64,000 nt of DNA, from the NCBI GenBank assembly GCA_017484205.1, contig JAFUTO010000010.1:62001-126000 (forward strand), in the 5' to 3' direction. Source of the DNA: Bacilli bacterium. Its GTDB lineage: Bacteria > Bacillota_I > Bacilli_A > RF39 > UBA660. Made by a program: the position numbers and the translations under genes. The notes below the pieces were generated by a model. That model made no database searches, was not told the DNA's origin, and was given only the letters and a program-made list of their open reading frames with translations. This document shows, piece by piece, positions 45,020 to 54,105 of this stretch; the stretch's first letter is position 1, and the number at the start of each line of letters is the position of its first letter.

Positions 45020-45966
45020 GCTACCACCTTATCTAATAAAACTAGAAAATCATTAAAAGTAATGATAGGATTTAATAAAAAATATTTGTTATCATCATTG
45101 TAGTAATTTTTGTATTGATTGTCTAATAATTCAATTTTCTTGTTATTATCTATATCATATTTTTTAGATATAATTTTAAGCTGTCTTGCTTCTTTTAATA
45201 ATTCCTTAATATCATCTTTTTTATAATATTCTAAATATATAAAATAAATAAATATTAATGACATATAAGAAAGTTCACCTATATATTTTTTATTCCAATT
45301 ATTTTTGATAGCTTTATCAAGGGCCCATTTTATATTAAAAATATAACCTAAAACTCCATTATATCTAAATTCATAATCATTTTTTCTAGTTATAGAACTT
45401 TTATTATTTTTCCATATATATGTCTTAACATCAATATATTTTGTTTTAGCTCCTGCTAATAATATAGTTTGATTGAACCCATTGTCTTCATTTGATCTAC
45501 TATTATTGAACTTGATATTATTTTTTTCTAAAAATTCTCTTCTATATATTTTTCCGTGTAACCAAATAGTATTATTGTTTTTATCTATAAAACCATTATC
45601 TGTCTCTTCTAAGAAATTGCTTATAATAACATCATAATTTGATTTATTAATTTCATTAAATAATGATGAAATCGATATGGGACTTGAAAATACATCATCA
45701 CTATCAATAAATATAATATATTTTCCATTAGAATTATCAATTCCAAATTGTCTAGCAGTACCAGGACCACTATTTTTTTCCAATTTTAATTCTTTAATAT
45801 TTAAAAAATTAGAAAAAAAGTTAATGATGACATCATAATTAGAATCAGATGCATCATTAACAATATATATATTACAATTATTTGCAATATCTTGATATGC
45901 AATAGAAAATAAAGTTTCCTCAATAGTGTTATGGGCATTATAAGCTGGAATAATTATATCTATCAT
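45016..45966 (-). CDS. Family 2 glycosyltransferase (copy 2, intact DxD)
   Basis: Paralogue of the downstream gene, 316 residues. Shared start IDIIIPAYNAHNTIEET, shared KLEKNSGPGTARQFGIDN and intact IFIDSDDVF near 79-87 with the DxD metal site. RSNEDNGFN lies near 156-164. C-terminal half is helical and less conserved between the copies. It lies 26 bp downstream of the Asn/Ser/Thr-rich gene and 4-nt overlapped with copy 1, so all three form an operon on the minus strand, against replication direction. Role unknown; protein or cell-surface glycosylation is plausible. Confidence 0.87.
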   Translation of the reverse strand: MIDIIIPAYNAHNTIEETLFSIAYQDIANNCNIYIVNDASDSNYDVIINFFSNFLNIKELKLEKNSGPGTARQFGIDNSNGKYIIFIDSDDVFSSPISISSLFNEINKSNYDVIISNFLEETDNGFIDKNNNTIWLHGKIYRREFLEKNNIKFNNSRSNEDNGFNQTILLAGAKTKYIDVKTYIWKNNKSSITRKNDYEFRYNGVLGYIFNIKWALDKAIKNNWNKKYIGELSYMSLIFIYFIYLEYYKKDDIKELLKEARQLKIISKKYDIDNNKKIELLDNQYKNYYNDDNKYFLLNPIITFNDFLVLLDKVVA

Positions 45967-45992
45967 ATCTAATTCCTTTCATTATTTTAATT

Positions 45993-47021
45993 TTAAGAAT
46001 TTTTGTTATTTGAATTTATACTATTTAAATCAGTATAACCCATTGCAACACCATCTTCATAGATTAAAGCTGTATTATCATCGACAACTTTATAAGTTAA
46101 GTTTCCATTATCTCCCCAATATTGTTTATGAATAGCATTTTCATTATAGAAATTGCCATTTTGTACATCATATTTGTTACTTGCAATCTTAGAAAAATCA
46201 ATATCTTCTTTATTAATATTACCAGTATCGCCAATACTTTGTGTATCGCCTACACTATTATTATAATTTGCTGTATTTACATTACTTGCACCAGTAGTTG
46301 CATTCGAACCTGAAACTGAGTTTCCTTTAAAATAACTATTGTTTGAATTTGAAACAGTATAGTTATTATTAGAACTATTGTTGCTAGTTGATTTATTTTG
46401 ACTATAATAAGCACTATTTGAACTAACAGTAGAATTATTATTTTGACTTATAGTTGTACTAGCAGAATTATTTGATCTAGCAGTTGAAGTATTACTAGTA
46501 CTATAGTATGATGAGTTATTATTTTGACTTACAGTTGCGCCAGTAGAATTATTTGATCTAGCAGTTGAAGTATTACTAGCGCTATAATATGTTGAATTAT
46601 TACTTTGACCTACAGTTGTATTACCTACATTAGAAGCGGAATAACTTGATGAAGTATTAGGATTAGTTGCAATATTAGCAGCAGAAAATTGTTTATTTAA
46701 AGTATCATTTGCCGCTTCAATTACTCCAATAGTCTCATTTTTAAGTTTTCCTACAGCATTTTCAATACGATGAGTTTGTTGATTATTATTATTTAAATCT
46801 AAATTTAAATTTTTAACTGCATATTCATAAGTATCTTGAGTAACTAGCTTACCTGCATATGTACTATTTGGTGTACTATCAAATTCCATTGTTTCTATTT
46901 TTAGATTAGTCGGCCCATCATTTAAATATGTGTTAGGATTTGTCCAGGAATCTATTTTGCTACTGAATTCTTCCCCACGTAGTTCTTTTATTGCATTTTG
47001 AATAGTAATTTTATCATCCAT
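45993..47021 (-). CDS. Asn/Ser/Thr-rich repeat protein of unknown function
   Basis: Not recognised. 342 residues in three parts. A mixed N-terminal region (1-115, with helical NAIKELRGEEFSSKIDSW) comes first. A low-complexity core of about 155 residues dominated by Ser, Asn, Thr and Tyr follows, with a 27-residue tandem repeat (YYSASNTSTARSNNS, then SQNNNS). The C-terminal region of about 70 residues is more ordered, with YKVVDDNTALIYEDGVAMGY. There is no signal peptide, membrane segment, LPxTG or cysteine. The repeat is also visible in DNA, with an 81-bp period around 46465-46580. GGAG precedes the ATG by 6 nt. Operon with two glycosyltransferases suggests a glycosylated substrate (inference). 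Confidence 0.7.
   Translation of the reverse strand: MDDKITIQNAIKELRGEEFSSKIDSWTNPNTYLNDGPTNLKIETMEFDSTPNSTYAGKLVTQDTYEYAVKNLNLDLNNNNQQTHRIENAVGKLKNETIGVIEAANDTLNKQFSAANIATNPNTSSSYSASNVGNTTVGQSNNSTYYSASNTSTARSNNSTGATVSQNNNSSYYSTSNTSTARSNNSASTTISQNNNSTVSSNSAYYSQNKSTSNNSSNNNYTVSNSNNSYFKGNSVSGSNATTGASNVNTANYNNSVGDTQSIGDTGNINKEDIDFSKIASNKYDVQNGNFYNENAIHKQYWGDNGNLTYKVVDDNTALIYEDGVAMGYTDLNSINSNNKNS
46465..46580. repeat. 81-bp-period coding repeat in the Asn/Ser/Thr-rich gene
   Basis: The string GAATTATTTGATCTAGCAG begins at 46465 and again at 46546, with nearly identical sequence of about 34 bp after each start. It encodes the 27-residue repeat, so copy number could vary between strains. Confidence 0.65.
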
Positions 47022-47051
47022 AATATTCTCCTTTATCTATTAATTAATATA

Positions 47052-47080
47052 ATTATACCAAAATATTTGTTTTTTTTCTA
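47052..47080 (-). promoter_or_regulatory. Promoter for the repeat protein-glycosyltransferase operon
   Basis: Minus strand extended -10 TGGTATAAT (47052-47060), with TAGAAA at -35 (47075-47080). It is back to back with the promoter at 47087-47114. Confidence 0.5.
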
Positions 47081-47086
47081 TATAAT

Positions 47087-47114
47087 TTGACAAATGTATT
47101 TATTGTAATATAAT
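47087..47114 (+). promoter_or_regulatory. Promoter for the internally duplicated protein gene
   Basis: TTGACA (47087-47092), 16-nt spacer, TATAAT (47109-47114), 28 bp before the start codon. Confidence 0.7.
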
Positions 47115-47141
47115 ATTTTTCATAAAAAGGGGGAAAATACT

Positions 47142-47906
47142 ATGAGGATACTAGAAAACTATATAGAAAAACATTACTTGATAAATAATCAATATAATCA
47201 TTTTAAAATAGTAAAGGAACCACTATCAGAAAATCCTCTATCGCAAGAAGAAAACTTAATAAGGGCTCGTTTCTATACTAGAGTTGCTGAGTTGACTGTT
47301 GATGGATTAGTTCATGAAAATAATGAAAATTATTCAAATTATATATATTTTGGTCAAAGGGAAAATACTGAGGAGTACTTAGAAAAAAGTGCAAAAAAAG
47401 AAAATTTAGAAAATTTAAAAAAATTTTTTGCGGGTGCCAAATATTTAAGTGTTAATTCCCTAGGTGATTGTTATGCTATGAAACCAAGTGATGCTATATA
47501 TGATGAACTTATAAAAAATGTTGAAACTAGACATTATATTGAAAAAAAATATATTGATAAGACAAAAAAAGTGGAAGAAATATATGATGATAATTTAGAT
47601 TTAAGCGATGATGGCTTAATAGGTTATAGATTATTTGATAGTAAATATATTAGTTTTAATGGCAAATCATATTTAATAGAAAATTTAGATGTTACGTATT
47701 GGGTATATTTTGGTAAAAGATTATCATATCAGGAAGTGATTTCTTTGAGTAAAGATTATTCTAAATATGATAAAGTGTTAGAAATAATGAAGAAATTCAA
47801 TATTAAAGATGTTTGTGAAGTAGCTGATGGTAAATATTTTCCACTTACATCAATTGATAAGACTTATGATGAGCAAAAAGAACAAAATAAATTGCTTAAA
47901 ATATAA
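47142..47906 (+). CDS. Unknown protein with two copies of an 80-residue module
   Basis: Not recognised. 254 residues, soluble, no signal peptide. Two related segments are visible: about 40-122, with YSNYIYFGQR and DCYAMKPSDAIYDE, and about 160-244, with VTYWVYFGKR and GKYFPLTSIDKTYDE. The common pattern is YxxYFGxR, about 25 residues of Lys/Glu-rich helix, a Gly-x-x-(Y/F) turn and YDE at the end. A good promoter and a terminator frame it as a single-gene unit between the glycosyltransferase operon and noc. It faces away from the repeat protein with a shared intergenic region. Confidence 0.65.
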   Translation: MRILENYIEKHYLINNQYNHFKIVKEPLSENPLSQEENLIRARFYTRVAELTVDGLVHENNENYSNYIYFGQRENTEEYLEKSAKKENLENLKKFFAGAKYLSVNSLGDCYAMKPSDAIYDELIKNVETRHYIEKKYIDKTKKVEEIYDDNLDLSDDGLIGYRLFDSKYISFNGKSYLIENLDVTYWVYFGKRLSYQEVISLSKDYSKYDKVLEIMKKFNIKDVCEVADGKYFPLTSIDKTYDEQKEQNKLLKI

Positions 47907-47907
47907 T

Positions 47908-47930
47908 ACTCGACAAATGTCGAGTTTTTA
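47908..47930 (+). terminator. Intrinsic terminator after the duplicated-module gene
   Basis: ACTCGACA, loop AA, TGTCGAGT and T run. Very stable 8-bp stem. Confidence 0.75.
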
Positions 47931-47965
47931 TTTCCTGGAAAATATTTCCCAAAATATTTCCCAAA
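47930..47965. promoter_or_regulatory. Noc-site-like palindrome plus tandem half-sites upstream of noc
   Basis: ATTTCCTGGAAAAT at 47930-47943 matches the Noc site ATTTCCCGGGAAAT at 12 of 14 positions. Two direct 12-bp repeats ATATTTCCCAAA (47942-47953 and 47954-47965) follow, each containing the left half-site. They end just before the -35 of the noc promoter, suiting autoregulation. Confidence 0.5.
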
Positions 47966-47969
47966 AATA

Positions 47970-47998
47970 TTGCTTTATTTTCAAATATAATGTAATAT
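47970..47998 (+). promoter_or_regulatory. Promoter for noc
   Basis: -35 TTGCTT (47970-47975), 17-nt spacer, -10 TAATAT (47993-47998), about 29 bp from the start codon. Confidence 0.45.
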
Positions 47999-48026
47999 AT
48001 TATTATAAGGATAAAGGGGAGTATGT

Positions 48027-49742
48027 ATGGCTGAGACAGCAAACTCAAGAAAAGTTATAGATTTACCTATTGATGATGTTCTTCCTAATAGGTATCAACC
48101 GCGTATTAAATTTGATGATACTGCGATTTTTGAGTTGAGTGAATCTATTAAAGCTCATGGAGTATTTCAACCTATAATAGTAAGACCAATAGGTGATAAA
48201 TATGAGATTATTGCTGGCGAAAGAAGATATAAAGCAAGTGTCTTAGCTAATAAAGAAACAATACCCGCTATCATAATGAACCTTAATGATAAGGATTCAA
48301 TTGAGATTGCGCTTATAGAAAATGTACAAAGATCTAATTTAACACCTATCGAAGAAGCTATTAGTTATAAGAAAATTTTAGATATGGGATATATTAAGCA
48401 AGAGGATTTAGCCCACAAATTGGGAAAAACCCAATCAACAATAGCAAATAAAATAAGATTGTTAAATTTAGATGAAGATGTTCAAGAAGCTTTGTTAGAA
48501 GGAAAAATATCAGAAAGACATGCAAGATCATTACTTAGATTAAAGAATATAGATAATCAAAAAATAATGTTAAAAAGGATAATTAATGAACGTCTAACAG
48601 TAAGAGTAACAGATGAGGAGATTGAGAAAATGATGAATAATGATATAAATGGTGGTTCGCCAATGATTGAACAACAAAATTCGACTATAATTCCAACTGA
48701 GCAACCAGCTCAAATGTCCCCAGTAGTGGAAGATATTCCATCACAAAATAATAATGTTTTTATGGATGTAAAACCAGTAAATTCTGTTTTTGGGTTTAAT
48801 AGTAATGAGATTATTAATACAAATCCAAATGCAAGTGCTAATACTTCTACAGTAATAGCCTCTACTCCAGCTTCTGAAACACCTAGTATAGAAGCTACAA
48901 AAATGGATATAGAAAAAATAGAAAATGAGGCTTCACCAGTGTTTGAAGAAAAACCATTGGCAAAAATGGATGAGTTACTAAAGTCTGCGACTCCAGTAAT
49001 GCCTACAAATAATGCTTCAATGCAAGAAAATGAAGAACAAGAAGATCCTGCAAGTGTTTTACAACCTGGTAAATTCTTTAATTTCCCAGAGTCAAGCGAA
49101 CCGGCACCAACACCATTAGAAACTCCATCTAATGAAGAAAAAGGATTTGCGTTTAATAATTTTGCTCAACCTGATTCTAATCAACAACAGGAGTATGTTC
49201 AACCAGAACAAAATCAATCAATGTTTAATTCAGTTACACCAGCAACCCCAGAAGTTTCTCCTATCCCAGTAGTGCCAACTGTTGAACCAACTATGCCATT
49301 TGAATCTTCAGTTTCTCAGGAAGTTCAACCAAATATTCCTACAACATCAATTATGCCTGAGGTTAATGCTTCAGTAGAGCCAACACCAATTCAACCGGCT
49401 CAAAATTTTGATAGTTTATTTGCAACTCAAAGCTCAGATAAAATGGACACAGAAGAAGTGGTTATCCCATCAACTATGCCATCTTTTCTTGAGACTAATG
49501 ATAACACTATTCCAGCAGCAATGCCAGCTTTAGAACCAACTATTCCAATGAATTCCAACTTTGCTGTACCATCACAACAACCAGCAACCCCAGAAGTACC
49601 AGCGCCAAGAAATATAATGAGTGCTGTAAGTGTTATTCGTGAAGCAGTTCAAAAGTTAGAACAATTAGGTTATACAGTTGATGTAGATGAAATTGATTTA
49701 GAAGCAATGTATCAATTAATTATAAAAATAGATAAAGATTAG
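48027..49742 (+). CDS. noc: Nucleoid occlusion protein Noc (ParB family) with long disordered linker
   Basis: ParB/Noc CTPase-clamp family, expected to bind specific DNA sites and keep the division septum off the nucleoid. N-terminal domain with GERRYKA at 64-70 and ENVQR at 98-102, then HTH domain about 120-205. The four residues that separate Noc from ParB specificity read Gln136 (KTQST), Lys142 (ANKIRLL), Asn147 and Arg164 (SERHAR), against Q/K/K/R in Noc and R/T/A/G in ParB. The last 43 residues (VIREAVQKLEQLGYTVDVDE, YQLIIKI) match the Noc dimerisation domain. Between lie about 310 residues rich in Pro, Gln, Ser, Thr and Glu. The N-terminal amphipathic helix of B. subtilis Noc is missing. 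571 residues, about twice the norm; near rsmG as in Bacillus. Confidence 0.85.
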   Translation: MAETANSRKVIDLPIDDVLPNRYQPRIKFDDTAIFELSESIKAHGVFQPIIVRPIGDKYEIIAGERRYKASVLANKETIPAIIMNLNDKDSIEIALIENVQRSNLTPIEEAISYKKILDMGYIKQEDLAHKLGKTQSTIANKIRLLNLDEDVQEALLEGKISERHARSLLRLKNIDNQKIMLKRIINERLTVRVTDEEIEKMMNNDINGGSPMIEQQNSTIIPTEQPAQMSPVVEDIPSQNNNVFMDVKPVNSVFGFNSNEIINTNPNASANTSTVIASTPASETPSIEATKMDIEKIENEASPVFEEKPLAKMDELLKSATPVMPTNNASMQENEEQEDPASVLQPGKFFNFPESSEPAPTPLETPSNEEKGFAFNNFAQPDSNQQQEYVQPEQNQSMFNSVTPATPEVSPIPVVPTVEPTMPFESSVSQEVQPNIPTTSIMPEVNASVEPTPIQPAQNFDSLFATQSSDKMDTEEVVIPSTMPSFLETNDNTIPAAMPALEPTIPMNSNFAVPSQQPATPEVPAPRNIMSAVSVIREAVQKLEQLGYTVDVDEIDLEAMYQLIIKIDKD

Positions 49743-49764
49743 GATGATAACTCATCCTTTTTTT
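49741..49764 (+). terminator. Intrinsic terminator of noc
   Basis: AGGATGA, loop TAAC, TCATCCT and T run, beginning at the stop codon. Confidence 0.75.
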
Positions 49765-49878
49765 GTTAAAAAGAGATTTATAATGATATTTTCTTTTATT
49801 TATTAAATAAAAATGATAAAATAATTAAGAATATTAAAATATTAAATAGTTCATTATAAAAAAGAAAGGAGTAAGTCT

Positions 49879-51831
49879 ATGTTTGAATTGGTATCAAAAT
49901 ATAAACCAAGTGGTGATCAACCAAAAGCTATAAATAATTTAGTAAAAGGAATTCAAAATGGTGTAAAAAATCAAGTATTATTAGGTGCTACAGGAACAGG
50001 AAAAACATTTACTATAGCAAATGTTATAAAAGAAGTAAATAAACCAACATTAGTACTTGCTCATAATAAAACCTTAGCGGGTCAATTATACGCAGAATTA
50101 AAAGAATTATTTCCAAATAATCATGTAGAATATTTTGTATCATATTATGATTATTATCAACCAGAAGCTTATGTAGCTAAGTCAGATACATATATAGAAA
50201 AAGATGCTTCAATAAATGATGAAATTGATGAACTTCGTCATTCGGCAACCTCTGCATTACTCAATAATAGAGATACTATCGTAGTTGCATCAGTATCTTG
50301 TATATATGGTATAGGTGAAAAAGAAGATTATGCAAAACATATGCTTACATTAAATTTAAATGATGAGATAGATCGTAATGATGTAATGACAAAACTAATA
50401 GATATGTTATATGAAAGAAGTCCTTTAGATTTAAAAAGAGGTTCTTTCAGGGCTCATGGTGATACTTTAGAAATAGTACCTGCTAATATGCACGACAAAG
50501 GATATAGGATTGATTTTTTTGGTGATACCATAGATAGTATTATTGAATTTGATATAGTAACAGGTAGTGTTATTAATAGAAAAAATAGTGTGTCAATATT
50601 TCCAGCTAGTCACTTCGTTACAAGTGAAGACAAATTAAAAGTAGCAATAGAAAGAATAGAAAACGAGTTAGAAAGTAGATTGGAATATTTCAAAGAAAAT
50701 AATAAATTATTAGAATATCAAAGACTACAAGAAAGAACTAATTATGATATAGAGATGTTGAAAGAAACTGGAACTTGTAGAGGTGTAGAAAACTATTCAG
50801 CACCACTTTCTTTAAGAGGTCCAGGTGAAACGCCAACTACATTAATTGATTTCTTTCCTGATGATTTTTTATTAGTAATAGATGAGTCACATGTCACTTT
50901 ACCACAAGTAAGGGGTATGTATAATGGAGATAGAGCTAGGAAAGAGTCTTTAGTCGATTATGGTTTTAGATTACCAAGTGCATTAGACAATAGACCATTA
51001 AAGTTTCCTGAATTTGAAAAGAAAATAAATCAAGTTATTTATGTATCAGCTACTCCAGGTGATTATGAATTAGAATTGTCAAACAATCATGTTATAGAAC
51101 AAATTATTAGACCAACAGGTTTATTAGATCCAAATATAGAAGTGAGACCTATGGAAGGCCAAATAGATGATTTAGTTAGTGAAATAGATTTTCAGGTTAA
51201 AAAGAATGAAAGAACAATTATTACAACATTAACTATAAGAATGGCCGAAGAATTAACAACTTATTTGAAAAAATTAAATATCAAAGTAGCATATCTTCAT
51301 AATGAGGTAAAGACGTTAGAAAGATTACAAATAATTAGAGATTTAAGACTTGGTAAGTACGATGTATTAGTAGGTATTAATTTGTTAAGAGAGGGTATAG
51401 ATGTGCCTGAAGTTAGTTTAATAGCTATAATGGATGCTGATAAACAAGGTTTTCTTAGAAGCGATAGAAGTTTAATTCAAATAATTGGAAGGGCAGCTAG
51501 AAATGCTAATGGTAGAGTTATTATGTACGCTGATTTAATGAGTGATTCAATGGTAAAAGCAATTAAAGAAACAAACAGAAGAAGAGCAATTCAAGAAAAA
51601 TATAACGAAGATCATAATATAGTACCAAAAACAATTAAAAAAGACATAAAAGAAGTAGTAACAAATAACATCAAAGAAGAGAAGAAAAAACCAGAAAAAA
51701 TAAGTAGAAAAGAAAAAGAAAAACTTATTTTAGAATTAGAAAATGAAATGAGAAAAGCAGCTAAAAACCTTGATTTTGAAAGAGCAATGGAATTAAGAGA
51801 TGCATTGTTTGAAATTCAAAGCGAAAGATAG
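49879..51831 (+). CDS. uvrB: Excinuclease ABC subunit B
   Basis: Damage-verifying helicase of nucleotide excision repair. Walker [10 protein letters not shown] at 35-43, beta-hairpin region [11 protein letters not shown] near 92-102, motif [10 protein letters not shown] near 333, motifs [16 protein letters not shown] near 494 and [13 protein letters not shown] near 533. The C-terminal UVR domain (about 615-650, [20 protein letters not shown]) binds UvrC. 650 residues. AAAGGAG lies 6 nt upstream of ATG. uvrA is not adjacent. Confidence 0.97.
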   Translation: MFELVSKYKPSGDQPKAINNLVKGIQNGVKNQVLLGATGTGKTFTIANVIKEVNKPTLVLAHNKTLAGQLYAELKELFPNNHVEYFVSYYDYYQPEAYVAKSDTYIEKDASINDEIDELRHSATSALLNNRDTIVVASVSCIYGIGEKEDYAKHMLTLNLNDEIDRNDVMTKLIDMLYERSPLDLKRGSFRAHGDTLEIVPANMHDKGYRIDFFGDTIDSIIEFDIVTGSVINRKNSVSIFPASHFVTSEDKLKVAIERIENELESRLEYFKENNKLLEYQRLQERTNYDIEMLKETGTCRGVENYSAPLSLRGPGETPTTLIDFFPDDFLLVIDESHVTLPQVRGMYNGDRARKESLVDYGFRLPSALDNRPLKFPEFEKKINQVIYVSATPGDYELELSNNHVIEQIIRPTGLLDPNIEVRPMEGQIDDLVSEIDFQVKKNERTIITTLTIRMAEELTTYLKKLNIKVAYLHNEVKTLERLQIIRDLRLGKYDVLVGINLLREGIDVPEVSLIAIMDADKQGFLRSDRSLIQIIGRAARNANGRVIMYADLMSDSMVKAIKETNRRRAIQEKYNEDHNIVPKTIKKDIKEVVTNNIKEEKKKPEKISRKEKEKLILELENEMRKAAKNLDFERAMELRDALFEIQSER

Positions 51832-51854
51832 TATAATATAATAGGAGGAAGCGT

Positions 51855-52649
51855 ATGAGTAATATTTTAATTGATTTAGGATTTTTAAAAATATATTGGT
51901 ATTCATTTTTTATATTTATGGCACTATTAGTTGGAGGAACTCTAGCATTAAAGGAAAGCTCTAAATGGGGAATTTCAGAAGATAGTATGATAAATATGTT
52001 TTTCTATTTAATTCCAATATCTTTAATAGGTGCAAGAATATATTATGTTGCATTTAACTGGGGATATTATAGTGAGAATATACCAGAAATATTTCAAATA
52101 TGGGAAGGTGGTTTAGCTATTCATGGTGCCATTCTTGCCGGAGTTATATTTGTTATTCTATATTGTTCGAAAAATGGTATAAATATCTCAAGAATGACAG
52201 ACATATTAAGTGTAAGTCTAATTATAGGTCAGGCTATAGGTAGATGGGGTAATTTCTTTAATCAAGAAGCACATGGGGGAGTTGTTAGTATCGAATTTTT
52301 ACAAAAGATAATACCATTTAATTTTATAATTGAGGGGATGAATATAGATGGTATATATTATCATCCAACATTTTTGTATGAGTCCTTATGGTGTTTGCTT
52401 GGTTTTATAATACTATTAATAGTAAGAAGAATGAGATATACTAAAATTGGTCAAATAACAGGATTATATCTAGTATGGTATGGAGCAGGAAGATACTTTA
52501 TTGAGGCTTTGAGAACCGATAGTTTGATGCTTGGAAATATGAAAATGGCACAGTTAGTTTCAATTGCAATGGTCGTTATTGGTATATTAATTTTCTTCAT
52601 AAAAGGAAGAGGTTTTAAACTAGAAGGTCGATACAATTCATATAGTTAG
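51855..52649 (+). CDS. lgt: Prolipoprotein diacylglyceryl transferase
   Basis: Transfers diacylglycerol to the lipobox cysteine of prelipoproteins, such as the YidC homologue here. Seven hydrophobic segments. Lgt signature GRWGNFFNQEAHGG near 125-138, WEGGLAIHGAI near 82-92, and YGAGRYFIEALRTDSLML near 206-223. 264 residues. GGAGG precedes the ATG. It follows uvrB by 23 bp and precedes whiA by 12 bp. Confidence 0.95.
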   Translation: MSNILIDLGFLKIYWYSFFIFMALLVGGTLALKESSKWGISEDSMINMFFYLIPISLIGARIYYVAFNWGYYSENIPEIFQIWEGGLAIHGAILAGVIFVILYCSKNGINISRMTDILSVSLIIGQAIGRWGNFFNQEAHGGVVSIEFLQKIIPFNFIIEGMNIDGIYYHPTFLYESLWCLLGFIILLIVRRMRYTKIGQITGLYLVWYGAGRYFIEALRTDSLMLGNMKMAQLVSIAMVVIGILIFFIKGRGFKLEGRYNSYS

Positions 52650-52661
52650 TATGGTGATAAA

Positions 52662-53582
52662 ATGTCATTTACAAGTGTTGTAAAGAATGAAATAAGTAAA
52701 CATGAATTTAATGAAGCGGGTAATATTTCTTTGTTATCTGCTTTTATAAGTAATAGTATTTTTGATGATAATCATATAAAAATATCTACAGAAAATGCTT
52801 CAGTTGCAAGATATATATATAATTTAGTCAAAGAATTATACAATCTTCATCCTAAAGTAACTGTTAGAAAAGGATATAACTATAATAAAAAATTTCTTTA
52901 TATAATCGAGATAAATAATAAAGTAGATGTGATTCTAAAAGATGTAGGTTTAGAAAGTGGAAATATTCCAAAATCTTTTGTGATTGATGATACAGAAATT
53001 AAACGTTATTATTTAAAAGGTGTATTTCTATTATCTGGAAGTATAAATGATCCTAAAACATCTAGATATCATTTGGAATTTGTAGTAGACGATAATGAAT
53101 ATGCTTCATTTTTAAGTGATTTGCTTAATTCATTTAATTTAAATAGTAAATATTTAAAACATGAGAATAAGTATATGGTATATGTTAAAGAAGCGGAAAA
53201 AATAGGCGATTTTTTAAGGATTATAAACGCTACAAGTGCTTTATTCTATTTTGAAGATATAAGAATATATAGAGATCATAAAAATATGACTAATAGATTA
53301 AATAATTGCGAGCAAGCAAATGTTGATAAAATGATAGAATCAGCAAATAGAGAATTAAAAGATATAGACTTAATAGAATCAATAGGTGGGTTAGACCTAT
53401 TAGATGAAAAAGTAAAAGAAGTAGCAATATATAGAAAAAAATATCCAGAAGTTTCATTACAGGAGTTAAGTGAGATAATAAGTATAGAAACAGGTAATAA
53501 TATTACTAAGTCTGGATTACATCATAGACTAAGAAAAATAAAGGATTTGGCTGATAAAATTAGGAATAAAGATAACTCATAG
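52662..53582 (+). CDS. whiA: DNA-binding protein WhiA
   Basis: Homing-endonuclease-like N-terminal domain (about 1-215) plus C-terminal HTH (about 220-300). Seen: YLKGVFLLSGSINDP near 111-125, DHKNMTNRLNNCEQANVDKM near 206-225, and KYPEVSLQELSEI near 262-274. In Bacillota WhiA influences cell division and chromosome segregation; in actinobacteria it controls sporulation. 306 residues. Neighbouring yvcJ and yvcK, usual partners of whiA in Bacilli, are absent here; lgt is the upstream neighbour. Confidence 0.94.
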   Translation: MSFTSVVKNEISKHEFNEAGNISLLSAFISNSIFDDNHIKISTENASVARYIYNLVKELYNLHPKVTVRKGYNYNKKFLYIIEINNKVDVILKDVGLESGNIPKSFVIDDTEIKRYYLKGVFLLSGSINDPKTSRYHLEFVVDDNEYASFLSDLLNSFNLNSKYLKHENKYMVYVKEAEKIGDFLRIINATSALFYFEDIRIYRDHKNMTNRLNNCEQANVDKMIESANRELKDIDLIESIGGLDLLDEKVKEVAIYRKKYPEVSLQELSEIISIETGNNITKSGLHHRLRKIKDLADKIRNKDNS

Positions 53583-53596
53583 TAGTTATCTTTTCT
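53570..53596 (+). terminator. Intrinsic terminator after whiA
   Basis: AAGATAACT, loop CATAGT, AGTTATCTT and TT, overlapping the whiA stop. Confidence 0.65.
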
Positions 53597-53598
53597 AT

Positions 53599-53627
53599 TG
53601 TCTTCTTTATGTTATTTTAGTATAATA
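53599..53627 (+). promoter_or_regulatory. Promoter for rplI-dnaB
   Basis: -35 TTGTCT (53599-53604), 17-nt spacer, -10 TATAAT (53622-53627). Confidence 0.6.
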
Positions 53628-53659
53628 TTAAGTAGGTAATTGATGAATGGAGGATATTC

Positions 53660-54100
53660 ATGAAAGTTATATTTATTAAAGACTTAAAAGGCCAAGGTAA
53701 AAGAAATGATATAAAAGAAGTAAAAGACGGATATGCTAGTTTTTTGATCAAAAATGGATATGCTAATGTCGCAAATGAAGATAATGTAAAAGCGCATAAT
53801 AGAGAGTTAGCAAAAGAAGATGCTATAGAACAAGAAAAAATAAAAGAATGTGAAAAGATTAAAGATAAATTAAGTAAAATAGTATTAGAATATAAAGTGA
53901 AAACAGGAGCTGGTGATAAAGTTTTTGGTACAGTTAGTACAAAAGCAATAGCAGAAGAATTAAAAAATAGAGGTTATAATATAGATAAAAAAAATATAAT
54001 GCTTGATAATGCAATTAGTAGTTTAGGCATACATAATGTTAAAATAGAGTTACATAAAAAAGTAATTGCAGAAGTAAAAGTAAGTGTTAGTAAGGAGTAG
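53660..54100 (+). CDS. rplI: Ribosomal protein bL9
   Basis: Large-subunit protein L9 with N-terminal domain [20 protein letters not shown] and [12 protein letters not shown] (3-35), a long connecting helix (about 40-75) and C-terminal domain ending KVSVSKE. 146 residues. GGAGG lies 7 nt before the ATG. dnaB follows after 5 bp, the normal Bacillota pair; the usual upstream gdpP (DHH phosphodiesterase) is absent from this site. Confidence 0.96.
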   Translation: MKVIFIKDLKGQGKRNDIKEVKDGYASFLIKNGYANVANEDNVKAHNRELAKEDAIEQEKIKECEKIKDKLSKIVLEYKVKTGAGDKVFGTVSTKAIAEELKNRGYNIDKKNIMLDNAISSLGIHNVKIELHKKVIAEVKVSVSKE

Positions 54101-54105
54101 ATAAT

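Noticed and set aside
47827-48060. 77-codon plus-strand frame between the duplicated-module gene and noc
   Set aside because: It runs through a strong terminator and the noc promoter region and overlaps two real genes in other frames.
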